A stretch of 64,000 bases of DNA from Gadus chalcogrammus (lineage: Eukaryota; Chordata; Actinopteri; Gadiformes; Gadidae): the NCBI RefSeq assembly GCF_026213295.1, contig NC_079419.1, positions 25,390,111 through 25,454,110 on the forward strand, written 5' to 3'. Each line of letters opens with the position of its first letter. The stretch's first letter is position 1. Below the pieces are notes generated by a model. The model saw nothing but the letters and a program-made list of their open reading frames with translations, had not been told where the DNA came from and did no database searches. A program made the position numbers and the translations under genes. Below are positions 41,331 to 51,146 of this stretch, piece by piece.

Positions 41331-42190
41331 TCAAACATGTCCCAAGCAACATCTTGTGGTGTCGTTGGATTGACGACTGTAGACCAGTCTACAGCAAGAA
41401 GTGCATTGTTGATGGAGGCCCAGTCAGCAGAGTTGGAGTTGATATCGTCAAAAGCTGAAGTAGGAGCATACTGCAGTTTGGCTGGTTGCTTCAGCAGGAA
41501 CTGCGGATGGAGGAGAGTACAGCTCACTATGTCGTGATCTGACTTCTCGGTCTTTGAGACTGACATGCCATGAATCATGTCAGTGTTGTTGGAGAAGATG
41601 AGGTCAAGGATGTTCAGGTCCTTCCGGGTCGGCTCATCTACTAGCTGCTCAAGGAAGTTGGAGGACATAAACTCTAGTATTACTAAACCAGAGTTCCTGT
41701 CAGAGGCTAGGATACTGGAGGTAGGCTTGATAGACCTAGTCGACCAGTCGATGAATGGGAGATTGAAGTCTCCAGCGATGTACAGCTCGGGTACACCTGT
41801 TATACCGTTGATGAAGTCTTGTATAACGCACAAGCAGTCGTCGAACATGTCCAACGGTGCTAGTGGGGGACGGTACACTCCGACAAGCAAGAAGTTGGAG
41901 TTTGCGTTGTAGATCAGTGCGACTTCACAGTAGGAGTTGGAGTAAACTTTCACCATGTCAGCTGGTATGGTGTTGTGAAGATAGATGGCTACTCCACCTC
42001 GGGCACGTTTGTCCCGATCAGCCCGGAACGTGGTATAACCAGGGATTCCGGTCTCGGCTTCGAGATGGTAGGGCTTCAGATGGGTCTCTGTCAGGATGAA
42101 GAAGGGGGTATGCAGCGTGCTCGATGCAACGTTCTCCTAAAGAGACTTGATCTTCCAGCGTTGGTTTTTGATCCCCGGGTCCATTCCCTG
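41150..42190 (-). pseudogene. LINE ORF2, endonuclease domain with in-frame stop
   Basis: The frame carries the endonuclease motifs TETHLK (about 42085), RARGGVAIYL, GDFNLPFIDW and SDHDIVSC, that is, the metal-binding Glu, Asp-Asn and terminal Asp-His of AP-type LINE endonucleases. An in-frame stop (minus strand, in ctcttTAGgag) lies near 42138, upstream of the first usable Met (41956). At the 3' side the frame shifts near 41330-41240 relative to the RT frame. Confidence 0.75.
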
Positions 42191-42273
42191 GACGTTTAGC
42201 AGGAAGGTGGTGGATATTGGGAGAGGAGATGGCCGTCCTACAATCCCTTTGGGGTCTGGCAGGGGAGGGGATG

Positions 42274-43428
42274 TTATGCTGCGTAACCCTGTAGAGGAGG
42301 AGGAGGAGGAGGATGATGATAGAGGGATTGATGAACCTCTGGGTAGTACTGCATAGGAGACGGGTGATACATCTGCCTGTTCAGGTTGAATGGTTGCTGA
42401 TGGTGGAGCCCCATCATTGTCTGGAATGACGTCTGGATCAGGGAGGACAGATCCTTGGTGACCTCCTTTGTCAGGTCTGCCTTCATCTGCGCCAGGTGCT
42501 TGAGAAAATCCTTGTGGTTCAGGGGCTTGGGGCTGGAGGAATTTTTGTTTGCTTGCGTTTTTTGGGATGACACGCTATCATTCCTGCTGCGCTTGGAGTG
42601 CTGCACGGGCTTAGAAGTGGGCTTTCGTTCGACACTGAACGTTGTCTTCTTTCCTGCAGCTGCAGCGGTTTGTTTTTTGTTAGATGTTTTCTCATCTTTA
42701 GAGTGCTTCACACCACGGATGTGTATCAGCTTGCAGTTCTCGTTGAGACACATTTTTGTGGCGAGACCATTCAGGCAGAGTGAAGCATGGAAATAACGGC
42801 ACTTATCTCCTTTCTTGCAGCCCCGTTTGCCTTCGGGACCGTTCCTCATGTGTTTCTTGCACCACGTGGGATGGTAGTTAGCACATGGACCGCCTGTTAG
42901 TCCTGTTATTCCATGGGAGCATTCATGTTTCAGGAGCAGGGGGCAGACTGGCTTGGAGCGATCGTACTCGGAGTCCTGGAGGAGCTTCTTGTCGCTGGGA
43001 TCGCTATCAGATGCCAGACGCTCGCTGAGAGGGGCAGTTGTTTTGAGCTTGGTGTTATCAGAAGGTTCCAATTCGACAGGGGGAGCTACCTGTGAATCTG
43101 GAGCCGGGTTCTTCCTAGCAGGGAGGCAAATGCTGCAGAGAAAAACTATGCCAGTTTCTTCGTCTATCAAGGTGTCTGCATAACACCCTAGATGTCCGGG
43201 TCTACAGCACATGAGGCACACTACCTCGCTGGTGGTGTTCTCAGAGCTGTAGGGGGAGTAGTCCTGGCTGCATTTGAGGCAGGTGATGGTACGTGCATCT
43301 TGGATGAATTGCATGATTGCTGTAGCAAATGCAGGTTTCGTGGTGCCTTTGAAGGTAGATAGTTGCGCTCCAAGGGTTGGGAAATCCACTTGAGCCGTTG
43401 ACAGAAGGAGCTTAAACGCAGCCTTCAT
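42274..43428 (-). CDS. LINE ORF1 with PHD-like and CCCH-type zinc fingers
   Basis: This is an intact 384-residue frame. Residues about 54-105 hold a PHD/RING-like Cys cluster (CLKCSQDY, VCLMCCRPGHLGCYA, FLCSICLP). Residues about 168-240 hold a series of Cys/His motifs (CPLLLKHECSHG, CKKGDKCRYFHASLC, CLNENCKLIH), of which CxxxxxCxxxH resembles CCCH fingers. A basic Ser/Lys-rich linker follows, and a Pro-rich end (YHHPPPPPPLQGY). PHD-like ORF1 proteins are known in CR1-group LINEs, where they bind RNA or aid ribonucleoprotein assembly. The frame is open, in contrast to the damaged ORF2. Confidence 0.7.
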   Translation of the reverse strand: MKAAFKLLLSTAQVDFPTLGAQLSTFKGTTKPAFATAIMQFIQDARTITCLKCSQDYSPYSSENTTSEVVCLMCCRPGHLGCYADTLIDEETGIVFLCSICLPARKNPAPDSQVAPPVELEPSDNTKLKTTAPLSERLASDSDPSDKKLLQDSEYDRSKPVCPLLLKHECSHGITGLTGGPCANYHPTWCKKHMRNGPEGKRGCKKGDKCRYFHASLCLNGLATKMCLNENCKLIHIRGVKHSKDEKTSNKKQTAAAAGKKTTFSVERKPTSKPVQHSKRSRNDSVSSQKTQANKNSSSPKPLNHKDFLKHLAQMKADLTKEVTKDLSSLIQTSFQTMMGLHHQQPFNLNRQMYHPSPMQYYPEVHQSLYHHPPPPPPLQGYAA

Positions 43429-43759
43429 ATGCTTCAGGAGGATGGTACTTGTGCTACCAAGTAGGTCAACATTCCGCTGGAATGGCTTGTCGTGTTGGTA
43501 GGCGTCGAAGAGGGTTACATGTTACTTACATGTTTTCTGAAAAACATAAAAACTTTCATACGGTATCTCCGTAAAACGACGGCGAAAGTTAAATCTTTTG
43601 AACGTATATTACGGACATACCGGACAGAATTTTTTACGGAGGGGAGGAGTCTCGGAGGAAAAACTGACATTACGGAGAAGCACATAGGAATGAATGGACT
43701 TTCGGTCGGAGACGGTTCGATCGCATACGGGAAGGTACGTATGTGGAAACGAGGCGTAA

Positions 43760-44196
43760 GGTTCTGTCCGGGAGCGTTCTCCCTAATGTCCCTTATGGAG
43801 CTCCGTACAGATCATTCATTGTTGAAAATTATCTGTGATAACTAACAAATGACAGCTTTTGGCCACCCGTTTCTACTTAAAATTGTCTGTGATAACTAAC
43901 AATATGACAGCTTTTGGCCACCCGTTTCTACTTTCACCTTTGGTACTGAGAAATTGTGACAACACACGGATATGTTGAATGCAGGTGCGCTGCTCTGTAG
44001 GCAAGCTGCAAAGGAAAAAAGGGTAGCTGCTTCATCTGTTCTTTTTAGAATTGTATGTCTTGATGTTTATTTTATCTAGCCATCTATTCTCTTGTTTTTG
44101 GCTATGTGAATGAACGTCCGCGTCGATGCCTCTCAAGTCCAGTGTCGCAAGCGGACGTTGCCATGACATCTAGAAATCATACCGTATTTAATGGGT
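43760..44196. other. No gene; tandem copy of a 55-bp segment
   Basis: attatctgtgataactaaca followed by gacagcttttggccacccgt is present twice (43829-43875 and 43881-43930). Otherwise nothing is recognised. Confidence 0.5.
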
Positions 44197-44462
44197 TGTA
44201 GTGTGTGTAACATAATTCACCTACAGTATTTTGTTATGTGTTGTTCTTTCAATTGTGTTAGGCATGTCGTTTACTGTCTTGGTGGTTCAGGGATCGCTGT
44301 CCCATTAAGGATTACGAGCGTCTCATGACGTCAAAGCCCATGCGGGATTTGTCTACTTGCAGCACGTTTTGATTTCCTGTTTCTCTCTTACTAAATAAAC
44401 GAGTCACACAACTGTGTGCTCAACGTGCAAAATTGTATCTCTCACTTATTGCAATTTCCACA
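44197..44462 (+). mobile_element. Solo LTR, third family member
   Basis: The 266-bp sequence starts tgtagtgtgtgtaac and ends gcaatttccaca, flanked by gggt (44193-44196 and 44463-44466). It is homologous to the LTRs at 25618-25890 and 31642-31914 but diverged and at an independent site. An aataaa motif lies at about 44394. Confidence 0.85.
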
Positions 44463-44466
44463 GGGT

Positions 44467-44935
44467 TATCATTAATATTGATGTGTAGGGGTTGATTATA
44501 ACTCGTGAATAATATTGTTTAGACCACGGTCTGGGGGAATACTCGTATTCTGATTGGCTGCAGTGCGTGCATTAACTCCTGATAGCCCTACAGACACCTG
44601 CTAAGTAGTTCCAGTGAGTGTTTAGATTCTCTGCCCGAGCCCGACGCGGGCCGGGTCGGGCCGATGTTTCCCACCACTATACTCGGGCCGGGCCTTGGAT
44701 CGAGCGTTTTTATTTTAATTCTACCATTGGTTTATTGGCCTAATCTGAGGAGAAATCTATGCCATGAACTGAAATATTATAGGCCTTTATTACACGGGTC
44801 TTCTCAATGCCGTGGAACGCTCCGTTCACTTGCATGGGTAGTAGTCCGGTGACTTGTCTACCCCAGCGTCTTCCGTTGCTAACGGACAAATTATTTCTCT
44901 GCTGATCAACACTACGAATGGCCAAAAGACTTGTA

Positions 44936-44936
<1 letters not shown>
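44467..44936. other. No gene recognised; GC-rich ggccgggtcgggccg segment
   Basis: gggccgggtcgggccga and ctcgggccgggcct around 44648-44700 form short repeats that could be a transposon end. Otherwise the DNA is unique. Confidence 0.35.

Positions 44937-44969
<33 letters not shown>
44937..44969. repeat. Poly-C run (33 bp)
   Basis: Uninterrupted C tract immediately before the Helitron-like array. Confidence 0.95.
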
Positions 44970-46164
44970 TTAAATAAATACTACGGCAGAATTATTATTA
45001 TTGGTGTGAATGCTGCTAGCATTCACAGCTTTGAAATCCTACATATTTGGTGTGAATGCTGTAGCATTCACAGCTTTGAAATCCTACATATTTAATTTTA
45101 TTGGTGTGAATGCTGTAGCATTCACAGCTTTGAAATCCTACATATTTAATTTTATTATTGGTGTGAATGCTGTAGCATTCACAGCTTTGAAATCCTACAT
45201 ATTTAATTGGTGTGAATGCTGCTAGCATTCACAGCTTTGAAATCCTACATATTTATTTTTATTGGTGTGAATGCTGTAGCATTCACAGCTTTGAAATCCT
45301 ACATATTTATTTTTATTGGTGTGAATGCTGTAGCATTCACAGCTTTGAAATCCTACATATTTATTTTTCATCTTATTATTCCGCCACTTTTTCTGCAAGC
45401 ATCTCCTTCGCCATACTTCAACGTAGAAACATCATTCAAACATTAAAACGTTCAGCTCCATTAGTAGTATTATGCTATTATTTTTCTCATTGATATTATT
45501 CATAATTCCCGAGATATTCAACTTTATTCACCGAAAATTGCCCCATTCACTCCCATTCAAAATTCAAAAAACGCTGATTCACCCTTCATCCGATTCAACC
45601 CTTCCAACATTCAAACCTTCATAACTTGGTCAAATTTCAACCGTTTACCATCATTCAAAGAATTAAACAGATCTACACATTTGTATCTTCAATAATCTTC
45701 AAACAGAATTTTGATATCATTTATAGTTTTTTCAGATTCACAGTTTTAGTTTTAATTCCGGATTCGTTTTCAGTTGCTCTCACTCTAACCGTTTGCCATG
45801 GCAACAGCTCGTTGACCAATCAGTGGTCTCCAACAGTCGATATTCAAATGAGGCTTATTCATCCTTGACTCGATTCAACCCTTCAACATTCAAACCTTCA
45901 TAACTTGGTCAAATTTCAACCGTTTACCATCATTCAAAGAATTAAACAGATTTACACATTTGTCTCTTCAATAATATTCAAACATAATTTCGATATCATT
46001 TATAGTTTTTTGAGATTCACAGTTTTAGTTTTATTCCGGATTCGTTAACCGTTTTCCACAGCTGTTGCTCGTTGACAATCAGTGGCGAGCGCACCACTCT
46101 GGAGTCTGGTTAAAGCCGGTGTGGTGGAGGGTAGTGTAGTCTTTGTCATGGACTACAACAATGG

Positions 46165-46690
46165 ACGTTAGCAGTGACGTTAGAGTTGACGTTAGCGCGG
46201 ACGTTAGCGCTGACGTTAGCTCCGACGTTAGTGTGGACGTTAGCGTTGACGTTAGCGTTAGCGCAGACGTTAGCATTAGCGCTAAAGTTAGCATTGACGG
46301 TACCATTAGCGCTGACGTTAGCGTTGACGTTAGCATTAGCACTGAAGTTAGCATTAGCGCTGAAGTTAGCATTAGCGCTGAAGTTAGCATTAGCGCTGAG
46401 TTAGCATTGACGTTACCGTTAGAGTTGACGTTACCGTTAGCCCTGACGTTAGCATTAGCGCTGAATTAGCATTGACGTTAGCATTAGCGCTAACGTTGGA
46501 GTTGACGTTATCCCTGACGGTAGCATTAGCACTGAAGTTAGTGTTGACGTTAGCGTTAGCATTAGCGCTGAATTAGCATTAGCGTTAGCGCTAAAGTTAG
46601 GATTGACGTTACCATAAGCGCTGACGTTAGCGTTGACGTTAGCGTTAGCGCTGACATTTGAGTTGACCTTAGCATTAGCGCTGAGGTTAG
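46165..46690. repeat. GTTAGC/GTTGAC hexamer minisatellite
   Basis: A 6-bp periodic tract (gacgttagcgttgacgttag and variants with attagcgct). Because the period is a multiple of three, no stop appears in several frames on both strands. The resulting Asp-Val-Ser and Leu-Thr-Leu-Ala repeat frames are not genes. Related tracts lie in the other units at 48180, 49905, 52495, 54735, 56820 and 57350. Confidence 0.92.
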
Positions 46691-46739
46691 CATTCAAACA
46701 TTAAAACGTTCAGCTGAATTAGTACCATCTTGCTATTAT

Positions 46740-46925
46740 ATTTCCTAGATTCAGCGTCTTCATTCTACAGGCTTCATTCTACCTTCAAAATGTTCAGCAG
46801 ATTTCCTAGATTCAGCGTCTTCATTCTACAGGCTTCATTCTACCTTCAAAATGTTCAGCAGATTTCCTAGATTCAGCGTCTTCATTCTACAGGCTTCATT
46901 CTACCTTCAAAATGTTCAGCAGATT
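46740..46925. repeat. 61-bp minisatellite
   Basis: ttcattctacaggcttcatt, ctaccttcaaaatgttcagc, agatttcctagattcagcgtc repeats with a period of exactly 61 bp (46759, 46820, 46881). Present in every unit with 2-6 copies. Confidence 0.92.
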
Positions 46926-47385
46926 TCCTAGATTTAGCGTATTGATTCAACATGCAGCTTCAGCAGTAGAGCGGAGCATTTCAGCGTCAGCCGACTTTAG
47001 CATTCAACTCATTCATAGTTCATTCTACAGACTTCATTCTACCTTCAAAATGTTCAGCAGATTTCCTAGATTCAGGGTATTGATTCTACAGGCTTCATTC
47101 TACCTTCAAAATGTTCAGCAGATTTCCTAGATTCAGGGTATTGATTCAACATTCAGCTTCAGCAGTAGAGCGGAGCATTTCAGCGTCAGCAGACTTTAGC
47201 AGTATGACTTCAAAACCATTCAACTCATTCATAGTTCATTCTACAGACTTCATTCTACATTCAAAATGTTCAGCAGATGTCCTAGATTCATTGTAACGAT
47301 TCTTCAACGTGCAGCTTCAGCAGTAGAGCGGAGCATTTCAGCGTTAGCATTCACACCGCAATACCTTCAGGGATTGCAATTCTAG

Positions 47386-49056
47386 TTATTTTCGTTATTC
47401 CGCCACTTTTTCTGCAAGCGACTCCTTCAACGTACTTCAACGTAGAAACATCATTAAAACATTAAAACGTTCAGCTCCATTAGTAGTATTATGCTATTAT
47501 TTTTCTAATTGATATTCTTCATAATTCCCGAGATATTCAACTTTATTCACCGAAAATTGCCCTATTCATTCCTATTGGAAAATTCAAAAAACGCTGATTC
47601 ATCCTTGATCCGATTCAACCCTTCCAACATTTAAACCTTCATAACTTGGTCAAATTTCAACCGTTTAGCATCATTCAAAGAATTAAACAGATCTACACAT
47701 TTGTATCTTCAATAATCTTCAAACAGAATTTCGATATCATTTATAGTTTTTTCAGATTCACAGTTTTAGTTTTAATTCCGGATTCGTTTTCAGTTGCTCT
47801 CACTCTAACCGTTTGCCATGGCAACAGCTCGTTGACCAATCAGTGGTCTCCAACAGTCGATATTCAAATGAGGCTGATTCATCCTTGACTCGATTCAACC
47901 CTTCCAACATTCAAACCTTCATAACTTGGTCAAATTTCAACCGTTTACCATCATTCAGAGAATTAAACAGATTTACACATTTGTCTCTTCAATAATATTC
48001 AAACATAATTTCGATATCATTTATAGTTTTCTCAGATTCACAGTTTTAGTTTTATTCCGGATTCGTTAACCATTTTCCACAGCTGTTGCTCGTTGACAAT
48101 CAGTGGCGAGCGCACCACTCTGGAATCTGGTTAAAGCCAGTGTGGTGGGGGGTAGTGTAGTCTTTGTCATGGACTACAACAATGGACGTTAGCAGTGACG
48201 TTAGAGTTGACGTTAGCGTTAGCGCAGACGTTAGCATTAGCGCTAAAGTTAGCATTGACGGTACCATTAGCGCTGACGTTAGCGTTGACGTTAGCATTAG
48301 CACTGAAGTTAGCATTAGCGCTGAAGTTAGCATTAGCGCTGAAGTTAGCATTAGCGCTGAGTTAGCATTGACGTTACCGTTAGAGTTGACGTTACCGTTA
48401 GCCCTGACGTTAGCATTAGCGCTGAATTAGCATTGACGTTAGCATTAGCGCTAACGTTGGAGTTGACGTTATCCCTGACGGTAGCATTAGCACTGAAGTT
48501 AGCGTTGACGTTAGCGTTAGCATTAGCGCTGAATTAGCATTGACGTTAGCGTTAGCGCTAAAGTTAGGATTGACGTTACCATAAGCGCTGACGTTAGCGT
48601 TGACGTTAGCGTTAGCGCTGACATTTGAGTTGACCTTAGCGTTAGCGCTGAGGTTAGCATTCAAACATTAAAACGTTCAGCTGCATTAGTACCATCTTGC
48701 TATTATATTTCCTAGATTCAGCGTCTTCATTCTACAGGCTTCATTCTACCTTCAAAATGTTCAGCAGATTTCCTAGATTCAGCGTCTTCATTCTACAGGC
48801 TTCATTCTACCTTCAAAATGTTCAGCAGATTTCCTAGATTCAGCATCTTTATTCTACAGGCTTCATTCTACCTTCAAAATGTTCAGCAGATTTCCTAGAT
48901 TCAGCGTCTTCATTCTACAGGCTTCATTCTACCTTCAAAATGTTCAGCAGATTTCCTAGATTCAGGGTATTGATTCAACATTCAGCTTCAGCAGTAGAGC
49001 GGAGCATTTCAGCGTTAGCATTCACACCGCAATACCTTCAGGGATTGCAATTCTAG
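47386..49056 (+). mobile_element. Helitron-like array, unit 2
   Basis: Same body and end as unit 1, but no 5' hairpin block. The preceding CTAG is followed directly by ttattttcgttattccgcca. The hexamer tract (48180-48660) is shorter than in unit 1. Confidence 0.65.
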
Positions 49057-51146
49057 TTGGCGTGAATGCTGTAGCATTCACAGCTTTGAAATCCTACATA
49101 TTTATTTTTATTTTCGTTATTCCGCCACTTTTTCGACTTGCGACTCCTTCAACATACTTCAACGTAGAAACATCATTCAAACATTAAAACGTTCAGCTCG
49201 ATTAGGAATGGCGCGCTATTATTTTTATTATTGATATTCTTCATAATTCCCAAGATATTCAACTTTATTCACCGAAAATTCCCCCATTCACTCCCATTCA
49301 AAATTAAAAAAAACGCTGATTCACCCTTCATCCGATTCAACACTTCCAACATTCAAACGTTCATAACTTGGTCAAATTTCAACTGTTTACCATCATTCAA
49401 AGAATTAAACAGATCTACACATTTGTATCTTCAATAATCTTCAAACAGAATTTCGAAATCATTTATAGTTTTTTCAGATTCACAATTTTAGTTTTATTCC
49501 GGATTCGTTTTCAGTTGCTCTCACTCTAACCGTTTTACCATGGCAACAGCTCGTGGACCAATCAGTGGTCTCTAACAGTCGATATTCAAATGAGGCTGAT
49601 TCATCCTTGACTCGATTCAACCCTTCCAACATTCAAACCTTCATAACTTGGTCAAATTTCAACCGTTTACCATCATTCAAAGAATTAAACAGATTTACAC
49701 ATTTGTCTCTTCAATAATATTCAAACATAATTTCGATATCATTTATAGTTTTTTGAGATTCACAGTTTTAGTTTTATTCCGGATTCGTTAACCGTTTTCC
49801 ACAGCTGTTGCTCGTTGACAATCAGTGGCGAGCGCACCACTCTGGAATCTGGTTAAAGCCAGTGTGGTGGAGGGTAGTGTAGTCTTTGTCATGGACTACA
49901 ACAATGGACGTTAGCAGCGACGTTAGAGTTGACGTTAGCGTGGACGTTAGCGTTGACGTTAGCGTTGACGTTAGCTCCGACGTTAGTGTTGACGTTAGCG
50001 TTGACGTCAGCGTTAGCGCAGACGTTAGCATTAGCGCTAAAGTTAGCATTGACGGTACCATTAGCGCTGACGTTAGCGTTGACGTTAGCATTAGCACTGA
50101 AGTTAGCATTAGCGCTGAAGTTAGCATTAGCGCTGAAGTTAGCATTAGCGCTGAGTTAGCATTGACGTTACCGTTAGAGTTGATGTTACCGTTAGCCCTG
50201 ACGTTAGCATTAGCGCTGAATTAGCATTGACGTTAGCATTTGCGCTAACGTTGGAGTTGACGTTATCCCTGACGGTAGCATTAGCACTGAAGTTAGCGTT
50301 GACGTTAGCGTTGACGTTAGCGTTAGCATTAGCGCTGAATTATCATTGACGTTAGCGTTAGCGCTAAAGTTAGGATTGACGTTACCATAAGCGCTGACGT
50401 TAGCGTTGACGTTAGCGTTAGCGCTGACATTTGAGTTGACCTTAGCGTTAGCGCTGAGGTCAGCATTCAAACATTAAAACGTTCAGCTGCATTAGTACCA
50501 TCTTGCTATAATATTTCCTAGATTCAGCGTCTTCATTCTACAGGCTTCATTCTACCTTCAAAATGTTCAGCAGATTTCCTAGATTCAGCGTCTTCATTCT
50601 ACAGGCTTCATTCTAACTTCAAAATGTTCAGCAGATTTCCTAGATTCAGCGTCTTCATTCTACAGGCTTCATTCTACCTTCAAAATGTTCAGCAGATTTC
50701 CTAGATTCAGCGTCTTCATTCTACAGGCTTCATTCTACCTTCAAAATGTTCAGCAGATTTCCTAGATTCAGCGTCTTCATTCTACAGGCTTCATTCTACC
50801 TTCAAAATTGTTCAGCAGATTTCCTAGATTCAGCGTCTAAATTATACAGGCTTCATTCTACCTTCAAAATGTTCAGCAGATGTCCTAGATTCATTGCAAC
50901 GATTCTTCAACGTGACGCTTCAGCAGTAGAGCGGAGCATTTCAGCGTCAGCAGACTTTAGCAGTATGACTTCAAAACCATTCAACTCATTCATAGTTCAT
51001 TCTACAGACTTCATTCTACATTCAAAATGTTCAGCAGATGTCCTAGATTCATTGCGACGATTCTTCAACGTGCAGCTTCAGCAGTAGAGCGGAGCATTTC
51101 AGCGTTAGCATTCACACCGCAATACCTTCAGGGATTGCAATTCTAG
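49057..51146 (+). mobile_element. Helitron-like array, unit 3
   Basis: Starts with a single hairpin block (49058-49110), then body, hexamer tract (49905-50465), six or more 61-bp repeats (50510-50890) and the CTAG end. Confidence 0.65.

Larger units (their letters stand above)
39100..43510 (-). mobile_element. Jockey/CR1-group LINE, nearly full length, minus strand
   Basis: Minus-strand order is ORF1 (43428-42274), endonuclease (about 42190-41150) and reverse transcriptase with C-terminal tail (41330-39205). This is the normal order of a two-ORF apurinic-endonuclease LINE. ORF2 is broken by a stop and frameshifts. The 5' end lies near 43510 and the 3' end near 39100, next to the MITE boundary. 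No target duplication could be defined. Confidence 0.8.
38136..43756. mobile_element. PIF-Harbinger element with TAA target duplication, hosting nested insertions
   Basis: The ends are cgcctcgtttccacatacgt (38136) and its inverse complement closing at 43756. Both are flanked by taa (38133-38135 and 43757-43759), the 3-bp duplication of PIF-Harbinger. The ends continue as cgtatccgtgcttccgtaaa-like and ttacggacataccgg-like sequence rich in tacgga motifs. A MADF exon lies just inside the left end. The interior is replaced or interrupted by a hAT-like MITE (38318-39094) and a LINE (about 39100-43510). The original element without them would be about 600 bp, so the transposase is lost. Confidence 0.8.
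45003..47385 (+). mobile_element. Helitron-like array, unit 1
   Basis: The unit opens with seven copies of a 46-55-bp terminal block (ggtgtgaatgctgtagcatt, cacagctttgaaatcctaca, tattt), each containing the hairpin tgtgaatgct/agcattcaca. It continues with an AT-rich body in two related halves, the GTTAGC/GTTGAC hexamer minisatellite (46165-46690), 61-bp repeats (46740-46925) and a tail. The end is agcattcacaccgcaatacc ttcagggattgcaattctag: an 8-bp hairpin with loop ttca, six bases, then CTAG. The 3' agcattcacacc is the inverse of the 5' ggtgtgaatgct. Confidence 0.65.

Noticed and set aside
45003..45365. CRISPR array
   Set aside because: Regular hairpin repeats occur, but spacers are short, near-identical and AT-rich, the context is vertebrate, and the repeats are a Helitron-like terminal block.
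46760..47130. Frames reading MFSRFPRF in the array
   Set aside because: They are translations of the 61-bp minisatellite; frames change with copy number and carry no domain.
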